Assembly (NCBI GenBank): GCA_028671895.1
Contig: CM053802.1
Coordinates: forward strand, 17,553,631 to 17,617,630
Reading direction: 5' to 3'
Length of the DNA stretch: 64,000 bases
Origin: Oenanthe sinensis
Taxonomy: Eukaryota; Streptophyta; Magnoliopsida; Apiales; Apiaceae
The notes under the pieces were generated by a model. It saw nothing but the letters and a program-made list of their open reading frames with translations, was not told the origin of the DNA and made no database searches. The translations under genes were made by a program, and so were the position numbers. How positions within the stretch are numbered: position 1 is the stretch's first letter; the number at the start of each line of letters is the position of its first letter. Shown one piece after another: positions 49,706-63,160 of this stretch.

Positions 49706-50801
49706 CAGAAGTGGGGCAGAAAACCTAATAGATGATTTACCGAATTTTATTTGAAAGCTAAAACAACCAATATAAAGCACTGATGGGCCAGTCAGGGAAC
49801 AACCAAGCAGACAATTGCCCCCCCCCCCCCCCCCCCCCCCCAGTTGAGTTATGCTACAAGCCTACAATTACTCAAGATCTTGTCAAGGGGTGGGAAGAGC
49901 CAACTTCATATCCTTAGTTTTTGGTTGACTTTTTGTAGGAGTGTTCAGCATCCCCAACACCCTCAACTAAGTGTGCAAGCAAGTAGGGACAAAGTCATAT
50001 AATTTGCAAGTCAGAACCACACAATAGCTCATGAGTCATGACTATAAGGGGACCTAAAGATACCAAAATTACATAGGAGCAACATACAGTTTCACAAGAT
50101 GGTAAATCATTCTGAAGGATGTCAAGCTTCCAACTTCATCATAATTTTGTTTAGTCAAAAAATAATAAATTGTGTTCATATGATCTGTCTACTGAATACT
50201 TGGTGAGAAATATAAGAACTTTTCAGTTTGAGATGCAACTTAAAATATAAATATTATATCTGTTAGAAACAGAAGAGAAGGCTTACTGTTGCCATTCAAC
50301 AAACTGCCCGGAAATAAATGTAAAACTGTATCAATCATAACATTAAACTTAATTGACTTTAACATTAAGGAGATTACATTTGTTTTTTTTCTTTTCATGA
50401 ATTTTTTTCATAAACAGAGGATGAGCTTTTTAAATAATAGTCATTGTAAGATATGTCCTCAAATAAAAAAAAACCCGAGTTTGAAGCTACTCCATTGTTG
50501 TCACAGTGAGCCAAACAAGGAATTTAAAACATGAATAACAGCTGAAAATCATGATGAAGCAATAAATAAATTATATATATAGTTTTATGAGTGTCTTAAA
50601 GACATTATAATTTTTTCATAATTCAATTTAAATCAGTTTAAATTACAAAGAAAAAGCGAACATTTCACAAGAAGGAACAATGAGTTGTACAAAGTTCCAA
50701 TCAGATATATGTATATCAACATAAGCACATTAAAATCCTTACCGATATAATGCTCTGTAATGACCTTGCAATGATGTAGATGACTTGGAATGAAGATTAC
50801 T
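49706..50801. other. Intergenic DNA and 3' region of the METTL25-like gene
   Basis: No gene is seen. A C24 run lies at 49818-49841. The part nearest 50801 is probably the 3' UTR of the methyltransferase-like gene. Confidence 0.4.
49818..49841. repeat. C24 homopolymer
   Basis: A run of 24 C bases on the plus strand, 1.5 kb from the G24 run of equal length. Confidence 0.85.
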
Positions 50802-53800
50802 TCAGATTTTCCAAGAAATGAAAGCCACATTTCTGGGAGATATAGTAGGATCAAATATTGGCAGCATTAGTACTTTTAAGGAACTGCCTTGCTCCTGGAG
50901 GAACAATAACCTATCAAGCAGCAGGATAGTTTCCAGTACCGGCCCTAAGGCAGCTCGTAGAGACCAATAAGGTCCTATAAGTTCCTGCACCAATGCATTA
51001 CCAATGGGAATAAAAATATCAAGATCAAACACAAACAAATTATGCACTTCCCTCAATTGTAGAAATAATCTACTGATTGTAAAGTATTATTGACTTTGTA
51101 GTAGCGTCATACACAGGCAGGCACCAGACATGTTATAAGAAAAAGATTGAGATTTATTTAGTCGCATCTCCCTTTGTTACCCGGACTCATCTCGCCTCGA
51201 GTACCGTGTCGGATACTTGACACTCAGACGCCTTGAGTACCGTGCCGGATACTTGACACTCGGACATGGCGACACTTGGACACTAGTAAAATTTTCAAAA
51301 ATTTGCCGAGTCTGACACTGTATCCATATTGGACACTTACAGCCTGAGTCCGGGTAACATAGGCTTCGCCTAAATGTTTCTAAGCACAAACAAATCCAGC
51401 TAAATTGAGAAAAGAAGAAGGAAAAGATATTGTACAAGTTACTTACAGCAAATGGTTCACTTTTCTTCCATAATCCAGCTAGATTAATTTCCTTCGAACC
51501 ATGGAGACCAAGACGACCAAGTGCAGATTGACTAAATTTTTCGAAAAGCATATATTTCTCAGAATCTGTAGTCTTCTTCTTACCTTCAGAATTTGAAGAA
51601 GCTTTCTGAATCATAACATTAGTATGGTCTGGCCACGTAAATTTATCAGAGCCATAGGATTATAAGAAAAGAAGCACCACAAAATCAGTATATTGTGTTT
51701 TTACACTCAATAGCCTACAATTATGAGTCGAGAAAATCAGAATGAATCAAACTTGAAAAACTATCCAAATTTTATAAGACACAAGGTATATGCGAGTGTC
51801 TATAATTTTTAATGCAAACTCGGATATGGTATAATGTAGGTTAATCACAAAACCATCCCACTTCAACTGGTTAAAGAAAAACAACATTTCACTTGCTTCC
51901 TCCCTAAATTATGGGAAATGTATCAATGTAGATTAGATTGTCACCGAGATTTCAAATTAAAAAACATTGCAGTTGAAGCAAAAAGAGAAGTTGAAGATAT
52001 TACCTTTCTGCTTCTCAGATAAGGAGACTTCAGTCTCTGCATTTCTGGTAACCCAAGTTACATTCTTTTGACAGTTTCTTTGAGAAACGGATAGGGGATG
52101 ATCTGAAGTCCCTTCAAGATGCAAAGCTGAATCCAGTGTCCTTCGGTTTTGTTGGCGACGTAAAGCTTTACCTTGACGACCAACGGCAGGACTGGCACCC
52201 AAAATCTTTGGGTAATATTGTAAAAGAACCTTCAAAAGTCTCAAAGGGGCTGGTTAGAGAGATTGTAGGACTTGTGATTTGGCTGAGCATCAAATTTCCG
52301 AAATTAATGTAAAGAAATAAACTTCAACTTCTGGTTCCTTCTAGACAAACTAAGTTCAAGAAGCAAAGCAACGGAACTGTGGTACTATAACAGGATTTAC
52401 CATCTGGAAGGCAGCTCGGAAAGCATGCAATTCAAAATTTTGAAGCCCGGCATCTTTTCCTAAACCTCCCCATCTTTCAGCACTCTGTTAAAAATTGCAA
52501 TTTAATGTATGCTATAGCAGTGGAAGTACAAATGAGCTTTTTAATATATTAGCCAGCTTTTGGAATCCAAGTGGCATTAATAATTAAGTCTCTGATACTA
52601 GAATCAGAAATAACTAAAAACTCCCTAGCATTTTAAAAGAATCAAATTAAATATCCAAAAAGCAGTTTTAAGAAAATTCAAATAATAGAACTGAGTGTTG
52701 TTGCTTCGTAAAAGAGCAAAGCCCTTCCAAACCTATTTCACTAAGTAGATATCAACAGGTAAATTCTGTCTATTGTCCTTGAACATTTCTACATAGTTTT
52801 CAGAACACTTATGAGACCAAAATACCTGACAAGCAAGATCACGCGCACTTTTCCCAAGTGATAGGGGAGAAGATCTAACACCTTTACTCATTGGAAAACC
52901 ACATTCATCGCCAATTTGGACTCTATCCTCAGATAGTAAGTTATAGCAACACCCGATGCTGATCACTGCTTTAACTCCTTTGCACTCCAAAAAGGTCCTA
53001 CGGGTAATAGAATTTAGCTTGATGTGTATTAGGTAATACTGCATGTAGAGCCTGTGGAAATGCAGAAAATAGAAGAACTGCATGCTTACCGTAGCATTGT
53101 TACAGAGAGATCCCCACAAGCATGAAGTCCAGCAAGTATTAAAGAAGAACAGTTTGCATCTGATGGAAAAGTTTCATTTCCATCAGACAGTCCATGAGTG
53201 TAAACCTCGAAACTACTTTGGGATGCATTAAACTTCTCAGCATCATCACTCCCAATTAAGGAGCTACTCAAGTCTTTTAGCATTCTAGTTGAGAGCACAC
53301 GACAAGTAATTGTCTTTGGCACGTTGAAGCCTTTATCTTCTGATCTGGAAAATAAACCATCCTAACAAAAATTAAAAGGTACGCTATTATAAGATGCTAA
53401 TTAGAACAAGTAAAGCATTATATTGCCCACCACATAGAATTAGTTGCACCAAAAGTCATAAATGATAATTACTCTACTCAAGTTATCCCAAATCTTAATA
53501 AAACATAGTGTATTCTTCAAGCAACATAGCAACATAGCAACATAGCATCATGCAATTCTTAATTTGACATATATCTTCAAAGTGCATTGTATCAGCAACC
53601 TACGTCATTCATATTCTAAGATACCAAACATTGAAAAATTAAAAAACCTTATTGTTGTGTTTGGTTGGGATGAATGAATATGGAAGGAATGGAATGATAT
53701 TTGAGCTATTTTATGGGTAACAATTTGAAGTAGAAATAGAACCCAACAATTTGAGATGGAATGCACTATTCTCTCTCATACCCATTTTCTTCTCAGATCT

Positions 53801-56800
53801 CATTATAGAAGTCTTGCTCTCATTCATTTTTGTTTCATATCCTCCCTCCCAATTCCATTATTTCCACTTATTTTCACACATTCCATTCCATTCTCTCCAA
53901 CCAAACACAACATATGTGTATAAGCAGAATGGAAAGTAGGACTTATACTTAAGTAGCTTGTCATGACTCTGGCTTAAGGTGTACATATTTGGGCAAAAAG
54001 CATAAATAAGCCAAGAACCGTATCAAATATCTTCTTCTATGTTTAAACAAATACCGTAAGTGCACTTGTTGAGTGGAACAGAATGACAGATTATTATTGT
54101 AATGGAAGTTATCATAACTTTGAGATGCCAAGTTGCCAACCAGAGTGACAGTAGAGTTTGATGCCAATAAACATGGGTTGTTTGGTTCGTGACAACACCT
54201 CGTTACTTCGTTGTATGCAATGAATTTAGAACTGGGTATAATTATTTATAATATATTATTATTATTATTATTATTATCTTTATCTTTATCTTTATTATTA
54301 TTCATATTTAATACTAATTACTTATATTTTATTTTTTAGTAAAAAAATATTATATTAATTTTTAGTTCCGTAAATAATTTTTTAACCAAATATATATATA
54401 TATATATATTAATTTTGTTGTTTATAAAATTTAAAACAATTTAATTTGGTATTGTATAATGTACACACAGATGTATATATTAACACAAAAGTAGTTATAT
54501 TTTTATATTAAGAAAGAATACAGAAGGCGGGATGATTATATTTAAACAATTATAAACATTACTAACAATAAAAAATTATATACAAACTCTTTTCCATTTG
54601 AAATTAAATAGATATTTAAAAATATTTTCAATTAAAAAGATTCATTCCAATTGAACCAAACACAGGGTATCATATTAGGAATGAAAATTTAACCCGTTGC
54701 ACCCTAATCCTTCCTGATTCCAAGCCCATGTCATATTTGGCAATTCTATGTAAATAATAATTCTTTATTTTCTCTTTCATCCATGTCATATTTGGCAACT
54801 TTTACGTCCAATAGTTAACACCCTATATAAGGTGTCTAAATGGCCCCCATATACATTCAATAGATAAAAGAAAAATTAGATATAATAAAATAGGCATGGG
54901 TGTTATATTCTTTAAGTACAAAGATTTGTGTTTTATCCATTTTGAGGGTGCCAAAAGTTTGGCAACTTCTCTTAGCACCCTTTGGACACCTTTGTAACTA
55001 CAATAGGGTGGCACCCAAGAATGTCATGCCGCATAGATTTTGGCACTCTTCTTGACATTCCTATTGGAGTTGCTCTAAAAGGGTCATCAAAATTCGAATT
55101 TTTCAAAATATTAACGAAGAGCATTTAGATTGATAAGCTCCATACCGTGACTTAAGGAGTTTAGCTGCATAATGTTTTTTAATTCTCTCAGCACGATCAT
55201 TGGTTATACTTCCATGATGAGAACATGCATCTAATGCAACCACAGAGAGCCGGTATTGGAAAGATAAAACTTGTGCAAGATAGCCCTGTGAGAATAAATG
55301 TGTGTAATACATGGATGTACAAAGAAAAGAATATGAAAGCATAATGCCCCGGTTTGGGGTTCTTTAAAATAAGAAATGAGTTACTTATTTCTAACAAAGA
55401 AGCACATACTTTTTCTGAAGATAAGTACTTATTTTAGAAATTTAAGATTAGATTCTATTTTAAAAACAAAAAATAAGTACTTATTCCAAAAAAAAAAGTA
55501 CACATTTACGTACTTTTTTATGTAACGAGGTGTGTCAATCAAAAAAGGAATATCTTGAAACTGGTTCCCACTATTATAATTTGTACAATTTTTAGAGCAT
55601 ATAAAACAAGAACATAAATTAACTTTGGAAGGGAAATTCGTGGATTTAAAAGAAAAAAGTTAATGAAAATGCAGTCTTACAAAGTAAATGAGCTTAGAAA
55701 TTGAATAGAACCTTTAAAAAAAATGAGTACCTGACCCGCGCCAACATCAATCACTGAATTAGTTCCAACAGTTTTTGCAATCGAACTTACAACAGAGCCA
55801 AGAACTTCTACCTGGTTATTAGGTAAAGCCTCAGTATCAACGCTTCTTTTGTTTATACAAATTGAAATTAAATACTAGTGTTACCAATCTATTCTCATGC
55901 CTTTGTTTCTCCCTCCCTAATGTATAATAAATATTGCAGGGTAAGTAGTAGTATAACAATTAATGCACCCATTCTTAAAAAAAATCTTCATAAATATTGT
56001 TCAAACACGTTATTCAAGTCATCATCCTGTTCTGATTAATTATATCAAAAACTTAATCATTAGTCATTAAATTACTTCAAATGATTGTGTATTGTATAAT
56101 TTTCGTTAAAAAACAGAGACTTAGTGTGCTTTTTCTTGATGCAAATTGCAGTAATGTGTTTGATCATAAGTTGGCGATTTAAGTTTTACAATAGGAATTC
56201 TATGGGTTTTGGCCCTTTTCAACACAATTTTAAAAAAAATGCCCAAAAGAACACATTTGAAAAAAATGGCCTTTCAACACAAAATCCGGCACAAAAAATG
56301 CAAGTTTTACACGTGTTGTTAAATGTGTAAAAAACATGCATTACTTCCAACACATTATATAAATGAGTTATTAATTCATTGCAATTTGGGATATTAAAGA
56401 GAATGTGGTCGAAGGAAATTGCACCCACAACACCAGGGTTGCGTGTGTTCTACTTCTATCAACCATCAAACTACCTCGTTTGCAATTAATATACATGAGG
56501 AAAAACAAGTTGTCCTAGTCAGCATTATGGTAACCTACCTCATGTTGTTTCTTCCGATTCATGCCTTGGGTAATTACTTTATCAAGGCATTTCATGTCAA
56601 GATCTTGTAAAACCTGCAAGAAGGGACTACGTATTATGAACTCATACCTACGGGAAAAAGCAAGATAAAAACATGTAGATGGAAAAGGACACATATGGGT
56701 TGGGTAGAACTCCCTGGGTTGCATACCAATAGCTTAGCATCCTTACGTCAATATGAACTGAGGCTTATTAAAAAAGATAATTTTGTGCACTTTTAATATT

Positions 56801-58535
56801 AGAAATCATCCACCATGTGGTATCAACCAAATACCTAACATAATTTGTTTTAGCAAACCATTTTATATCTTATGTGAAGCCTCCACTAAATTGTTGATAC
56901 GTGTAAAATAATTCGCAATTCAACTCGTGAATTGGAGCAGCAATACCCTTCTCCTTTTGATAGTCTCAGATGTATCCCAGAATTTACTCTGATTACACTT
57001 GAAAATCCAGTAACTTTTTCTGTAATAGAATACTATATGGACCCCAAGTTTTATCCAAGATTTTATGTTTGTCCCTTTCACTTCACCCCTAATGTTGTTG
57101 AGATTTGATTCAAGCTTAATGAAAATTATTGGCAATTCCCTGTAGAAATTTGCAGTTTGCAGATTACTGACCCTGGTTTACAATTTTACAGTTCAATGCC
57201 AATAAATTCTAAAATGTTAAGTTCATTTCTTGTAGCAAAGCGACCTTCCAAACGAGTCCAATGAAATTTGTTGACAGTGAATCTTGAACCATAAAGCAGT
57301 TTTAGAAAATAACAGAGAGTCTTAAAAGAGAATTTATGAGTGTCGTGGAACTTGAGAAAATTATAATATCCTTGTGATTTTAATTATAAAAGGTTATTTG
57401 ATGAAATAGCATGGCATGGGCTCCCTGTACAATGAATGAAATACTCTTGGTTTTTGGTACGGGGAGGATTATGTAGTCAAGTACACCCCTAATCATATTT
57501 ATCATATACCACATACCTTAATCCCGGTAGACTGTAAAGGAAAAAGGTGGCATACACGTCGGTTGGTCTATTCGATCTCGTGAAAATAAATTTAGAAGAA
57601 TAATAACATAGAGACAACGGGACAAAGGTTTCCAATTGCTACTGCATGATGCGCCATGCCCTTTTGCTTAGGGTGTGCGAAAAAGAGCTTAATTTGGAGA
57701 TAGGTAAGGGTTTGAGGATGGGGTGCCTTGACTGGGCAACTAACCACACTTCTGAGCAGCATCTGCTGGGGACTCAAAAGTACTTACAATACTAGTAAAA
57801 ACAATCTTAAAGGGGTGTATACATAATATACATACACACACACATCTATACATATCCCATATTTAACCTTTTTCAAATCTGTCTGCTCACGAGGAAGTGC
57901 AAGAGACCTTAATGTGGTGATGAATTCCTTGAGGGATGCAGGCCAATGACCCTAGAACAGTTAAAGTATTAGCAGTGTCCATACATTTTTGTGACAGCAA
58001 GTGATAAAATCAAAACTCAAAACCTATACATTATTAAATCACACACAAAGTCACAAACTACTAAAACATTGGCAAGGACATATACTGTAACTACTTTCTC
58101 TAAGGGTAAATAACGGCTTCACTTAATGAAGTGCATTGTACATGCTCGTAAAATGTATCTGACAAGCAAAAAATAGGTGTCAATACTTAAAACCCTAGCA
58201 ATCAATCAATTCCTACAAATACACTGATCAGCTACTTATTCTTTTACCATCACTGCATCAAATCAAAATCCGAATTATCAACAATTCAATCTTAAAGAAC
58301 GTTTAGTCAGTACTATCAACTACCATCGGATCCCGAAAAACACATATTTAATAAATTAAAACAGAAAAACTAGTCAAACATATATAATAGTAATACCTGA
58401 ACAACGCCAGAAGGAATAAGAAGAAGATTCTCAACAGGTTCGTTACGAAGACAATCCATCCATTCTTTATCAACAGCTTCCCACAGTCTATCCTGATATC
58501 ACATATAAAAACACATACAATCTCTACATACATAC

Positions 58536-58566
<31 letters not shown>

Positions 58567-58725
58567 TAATTAGGTAAGTGAAATGTGAAGAGTGAGAAAT
58601 GTTACTTTGAAGAAATTGACAACGTGAGCTTCGTAGAAGAAAGAGTAAGGCTTAATAAAGTTCTTGATTGCTTCTATCCATTCTAGGGTTTCGGCACCGC
58701 TCCGGCAGGAGTAGACGCCGGCCAT
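50802..58725 (-). CDS. METTL25/RRNAD1-like SAM-dependent methyltransferase, 12 exons
   Basis: Putative S-adenosylmethionine-dependent methyltransferase of the Methyltransf_32 type, like animal METTL25/METTL25B; the substrate is not known. Exons: 58606-58725, 58397-58492, 57868-57951, 56539-56613, 55731-55811, 55146-55285, 53090-53344, 52826-52997, 52401-52484, 52004-52229, 51447-51601, 50802-50984; joined in phase they give 556 aa. The SAM-binding motif I VIDVGAGQGYLAQVLSF is split across exons 5 and 6 (residues about 145-161), followed by VVALDAC. LILAGLHACGDLS (near 270) and SIGCCYNLLSE (near 300) are the family's later motifs. The C-terminal half has SAERWGGLGKDAGLQNFELH, FRAAFQ and LRAALGPVLETILLLDR. 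The acceptor of exon 11 (CAGAAAG) is chosen to keep frame and lacks a strong pyrimidine tract. MITEs sit in introns 6 and 11. Confidence 0.88.
51175..51359. mobile_element. MITE with perfect 15-bp inverted ends, in intron 11 of the METTL25-like gene
   Basis: TGTTACCCGGACTCA (51175-51189) and its exact reverse complement (51345-51359) bound 185 bp. Inside, GGATACTTGACACTC-type words repeat (GAGTACCGTGTCGGATAC, then GAGTACCGTGCCGGATAC). Such GTCGGATAC-rich elements are common in plants. No clear target duplication is seen. Confidence 0.8.
53653..53912. mobile_element. MITE with 16-bp inverted ends, in intron 6 of the METTL25-like gene
   Basis: TGTTGTGTTTGGTTGG (53653-53668) is matched exactly by the reverse complement at 53897-53912. 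The subterminal parts GGAATGGAATG and CATTCCATTCC are also inverted. TAT on both sides (53650-53652, 53913-53915) could be a 3-bp target duplication. Length is 260 bp, with no coding frame. Confidence 0.8.
54250..54303. repeat. (ATT)n / (CTTTAT)n microsatellite
   Basis: A run of ATT repeats passes into CTTTAT repeats and back to ATT. Confidence 0.85.
54680..55080. mobile_element. One-sided TE remnant in intron 6 of the METTL25-like gene
   Basis: The right edge, read on the minus strand, is TAGAGCAACTCCAATAGG, a phrase typical of plant MITE or hAT ends. Words such as GTCATATTTGGCAA occur twice at the left. No matching left terminus was found. Confidence 0.35.
57470..57785. other. GC-richer patch of unclear origin in intron 3 of the METTL25-like gene
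   Basis: It is less AT-rich than its surroundings, with a run of open frame on the minus strand (SPVKAPHPQTLTYLQIKLFF in part). I do not recognise it. An organellar insertion or gene fragment is possible. Confidence 0.25.
58542..58562. repeat. (TA)n microsatellite in intron 1 of the METTL25-like gene
   Basis: About 21 bases of alternating TA. Confidence 0.8.
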
Positions 58726-61700
58726 AACGCCGGCGGTTATATAAGTACGGCCCGGTGAAGATAATTTAACAAAAATTTGTAGTAAATGACAGTGTCACGC
58801 TCTCTGTTGTTCCTATCCTTAAAAAATTACATTAAAAACTGTGGTAAATTAATATTTAATCATATTACTGTATTATTTTTTTCGAAGCTATTATTTTATC
58901 TCCTTTTTATTGGTTATTATTCAAAAATAATAAGACAAAACGAATTTTGGGAGGTAAAACTTGTAAGTCTATAAAATTTGAGTGCTTGAATTGAATTTTT
59001 GATTTTTTTTTGTAATTTTGTACTATCCGTTAAAAGGGTGGTGGGATGCAATTAAATAATTTTTAAAAATCTAAAAAATAAGAATTTTAATAAATTAAGA
59101 AAATAAATTAATTTTATATAACTAAAATTTTATAAGCACATTGTGGCAAAAAAATTTATAAGCACAAATTTTAAATAAATTTTAAAAATATATACATGTA
59201 TTAAATAAAATTTTATTTATTATACATAATTTTTAATTATTATTAACTTAATTTTTTTATTGAATATATAATTATTCATCTCTTCAATAAATTTACATAA
59301 AAATAAAAAATAAAAAATAAATTATATACTATATATTAATGATATAAATTTTTAATCCTAAAAACATTCGACAAAATTTACAAATTATAACCATTATATA
59401 TCGGTTCATTCCCGACCCTAATAGTAACTCTCACATGTATACATATACATGTTCAAGTAATATAAAATTAGGGAACAATAATGCCTTACGCGCGGTCAAT
59501 AAATTTCATCAAAATAAATTTTAATAAATTTTATATTTAATAATTGTAAAAAGCTCTTTTAACTATCTTCTTCAAAATCAATATGTTATTCCTGAATATT
59601 AAACAACAGTACACATTTTATTTTTACCAGTATACTGAATAGTATTCAGTAAGCGAAAACGTTACATATTCAACGTCGAATTTCTGCAATTTTTAAGCTA
59701 ATAATAAAATCAATAATTATGCAAGTTAGTTAAATATCTATATTTTACATTAACCCGAATAAGTTTGAATAAGTGTATTAATATAAAATTATCATATTTG
59801 ATAATTTATCTATGCTTCACATGACTTAATTAATTTTCATTATTTAAAAATATTTAATAGTTAAAGTAATAGTTTAATTTAAAAAAATAATGATTTCGAA
59901 CAATAATTATATAAATGATTAGTTGGAAAAAACACTATTAACATATATATATATATATATATAATTTGCAATAATTTTCAAAATAAAAATAAGGATGTAA
60001 TTTATAATATTATAAATTAAAAATAATCAAATATAATTAAATAATTCTATTAAAAGCCGACGCCCTCTCATATCATATAGACTATGTAATGTTGTAAGAA
60101 TTAATTTTTACAAAATATTAATTTATATCGGTACAAAATAATGATATTAAATACAAGCAAATAAAGAATTAAAAAAGAAAAACAATAAAATCAACAATAT
60201 ATATTTTAGAAATTTCTTGAAGTGTCATATCATCGCTTTTATGCTCTGCTATTTTAACTTAATAATTTTATATTACAATTTTTAAAAAATTATATGGTAT
60301 AGTGATTATAAAAAAGATTATTTATTTATTTTAAATTTAATTATTTTTACTTCAAAAAGTTTTCATCTATCTATAAATAATAGCATTTGATTGGAATATC
60401 CATATATCTCTTCCTTTAGTGGATTATTTTCGATTAACTTTGTATTTTGTTCTTTCACTTATAAAATAACTGCTCGATAACGGTATATTAATGAAATATG
60501 ATGATAATGTTACGATTGTCATTGACTAGGAAATAACTCTATATGAATTTGAATTTGTGATGCAATTATCAGGAAATTTATACACTTAAATTTTATTAAA
60601 ATAATTTCATTAATTTTGAAAGTATTATAAGATTTTATAAAATATGAGAAGGTTGTCATATAGTCCTAATAAACTATTTAAAAGAAAGAGATTAAGAAAT
60701 ATATTGTAATTTTTAGTAAATTATGTCTCACACACATGTAGGAATAAGCATAAATATTCGAATATCCAAATTTCTAATTCAGTATTTGATTATAAAAATG
60801 AGAAAATTTGTATATCCGATCCGTTTTTCAGACCGGATATCCGATCCGAATTTTTTATATAAATTCATATTCGCATCTGAATTACAAATTTTCTAAAAAC
60901 CGGGTATTCAAATCCGATTCGGTATTATTTTTTCTTATAAAATTATTTTTATATCTAATAATTAATGAATATATTAATAAAGAATAGTGAAATGTAACAT
61001 ACAGAATTATTTAAAAAATAATCATTAATAAGAAACTATTTTAAAAAATTATAAAATATAATGATTATATTAATAGCTAAAAAGAATTAAAAATATAGTA
61101 AATGAAGATGTAATTTTAATATATATTATTTTTATACTTTAACTTATGAATTAATTTGTAGTGTGATATTAAAAATTTAAAAATATATACAGAAGGGAAA
61201 ATAAGATATAAGATTTTAATGTAAGTATTTTTATAGCTACTATGACAAAGTTTGTAGAAAGACTTGTTTAAAAAAATATTGCAAAAAAAGGAGACGGGGA
61301 TGTTTGGTGTTTTGTTGTGAGGAACAAAAAAAAAAAGCGCCATCTTTTTTAGGAGGTGGATACATAGAAAAATAGGAAAATTACTTTGAAATGTTTATCA
61401 GTTGCTTCTTTTATATATATACATATGTATATATATACATACATACATATATATATATATATGTTTAATTAGGAATAAAAGGAACACTAAAAGTCACAAG
61501 GGATGCCATCATATCAAAATATTTTTCAATTCCCACAATAAATTCATCATTTGCCATCAATCAATTATTTAGATCAAGGTCTCTATCACTTTAGTGGTGA
61601 TCTTATGCAACTTAATCAACTAAATGAAGAAGATAAATTTGAGAAATGAATCTATTCGTTGAAGAAGTAAGTTACAAAATAAAGTTTTTTTGTTGTTGAA

Positions 61701-62296
61701 TAATTAGACTTATAATCTTACAAATGAGCATATATTCAGTAAAATAAAGTTAACTTGACAAAACTATTTTATCTCTCTATTTCTATACAACTTATTAACT
61801 TAATCCCCACTAGGTACCGAGTACCATAAATTGCTCCCAAAAAATATTGCATCATGCTTTGATGACATGACATGGTGAGGATGTTTCAATTGATAAATTT
61901 GCATGAATACAGGAGGCTCATTCTTGTTAATAGAGCTAAAGTCATTCAAAACATGACGCATGTGACATCTGTGAGAACCAATTTGGAACCTGTAAAATTT
62001 TCATAGCTTATAACTCAGACCACTAATAAAATGCCCATCTCTTAGACTAAACAATCCAATGAACTACTCACTAGCTAACCAATTCTTTAAATTTTTAAAC
62101 AATTCAACACATTGAGAACAATCCCACTTCAAGTTGGACTTGATGAACAGACTAGACCCAGCTTGACAAATAATTTGCGTTGATTACTAAGAAAAGATCG
62201 GATAGATTTAAGTGCCCTTGATATAAAGTTAATTAATATTTCAAACAAAGGATTCCAATGCCCAATCAATGCCATCGATAAACCCTGTTGCACTTA
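58726..62296. other. Promoter of the METTL25-like gene and gene-free AT-rich DNA
   Basis: The first few hundred bases are the likely promoter. The remainder is extremely AT-rich. A dispersed-repeat patch with GGATATCCGATCCG words lies at 60760-60910, and TA/CATA microsatellites at 59944-59962 and 61412-61464. No gene is recognised. Confidence 0.5.
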
Positions 62297-62301
62297 GAAA
62301 G

Positions 62302-62798
62302 TGTTAGAATATTTGTTTTGAATAAAATTAAATTGCATAATTTTGATTTTTGAATTGTAATTGATTATGAGTTAATTTGTAACTCTTATAATAATGGGCC
62401 AATTTTATTTGGTCATTATTGTGTAGGTTACAAATTAATTTATTTGTAAGTTACATTTCATTTCCCCCCTATAAATTGAGTCATTTGCATCATTATTTTG
62501 TATGAAAAAATATTCAAAAATATCATAGCTTCTTGAATACTACTCTTAGAGCTCTAGGTTTAGTTTCTGTGAGATAGAAGCCGTATTTGTTCGGTTCGTA
62601 GAAGGCGGGTTTTCTGTGCTTAAGACCACCTTTATTCGTTGTATCATGGGAGACAAATGTCAACTCACCTTCAAGCACCGTACGGAAGGAGCTTATCCGT
62701 TTTAAGGATAACGTGGTTTTCACGTGTCTCGAACTAATCTTGGTATTTCATTCTTGATTACTTGATTTCAGGTATACCTCTAATCTATACTTCTTATA
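62302..62798 (+). mobile_element. Probable solo LTR (copia-like)
   Basis: It starts TGTTAGAATATTTGTTTTG and is flanked by GAAAG on both sides (62297-62301 and 62799-62803), a 5-bp target duplication. CCCCCCTATAAATTGAG at about 62462-62478 looks like the LTR promoter, followed by a leader-like part. The right tip reads TA, where CA is normal. No internal domain is adjacent, so recombination between two LTRs is the likely origin. Confidence 0.55.
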
Positions 62799-62803
62799 GA
62801 AAG

Positions 62804-63160
62804 TTCATTAAAGACATTTAAATACTTGAATCTCTTGACGAAAACATAAAGTACTATATATGTACATGTAATGGAGTAACAAAAAGCTGTAAATATGGAT
62901 CCAAAAAAGTAATAGTAATGTTATATGGAATCTACCATTTGCAAATTGTATCACAATTCCTGTAACAATTTAATTCAATCTTCGCCCATCAAAACGAAAT
63001 GTGAAGCTAAATTCATTTAGGTCAAGCCATTAGATACCTAGGACATTTCAAAGAAATGATTAAAATTACATCAACCAAATCAACTATATCATTACTTAAA
63101 AAATTATAATAAAGAGGTTGAAAGAGAGAAACATTAACGAGAGAGATCAAATATGGTAAT
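62804..63160. other. Spacer between two LTRs
   Basis: AT-rich DNA in which I see no feature. Confidence 0.4.

Noticed and set aside
55349..55505. MITE in intron 5 of the METTL25-like gene (CCCCGGTTTGGGG with ATAAGTACTTATT words)
   Set aside because: The style is suggestive, but no matching inverted end or duplication could be fixed.
58733..58750. TATA box (TTATATAAG) of the METTL25-like gene
   Set aside because: It lies only about 15 bases before the start codon, too close to leave a normal leader.
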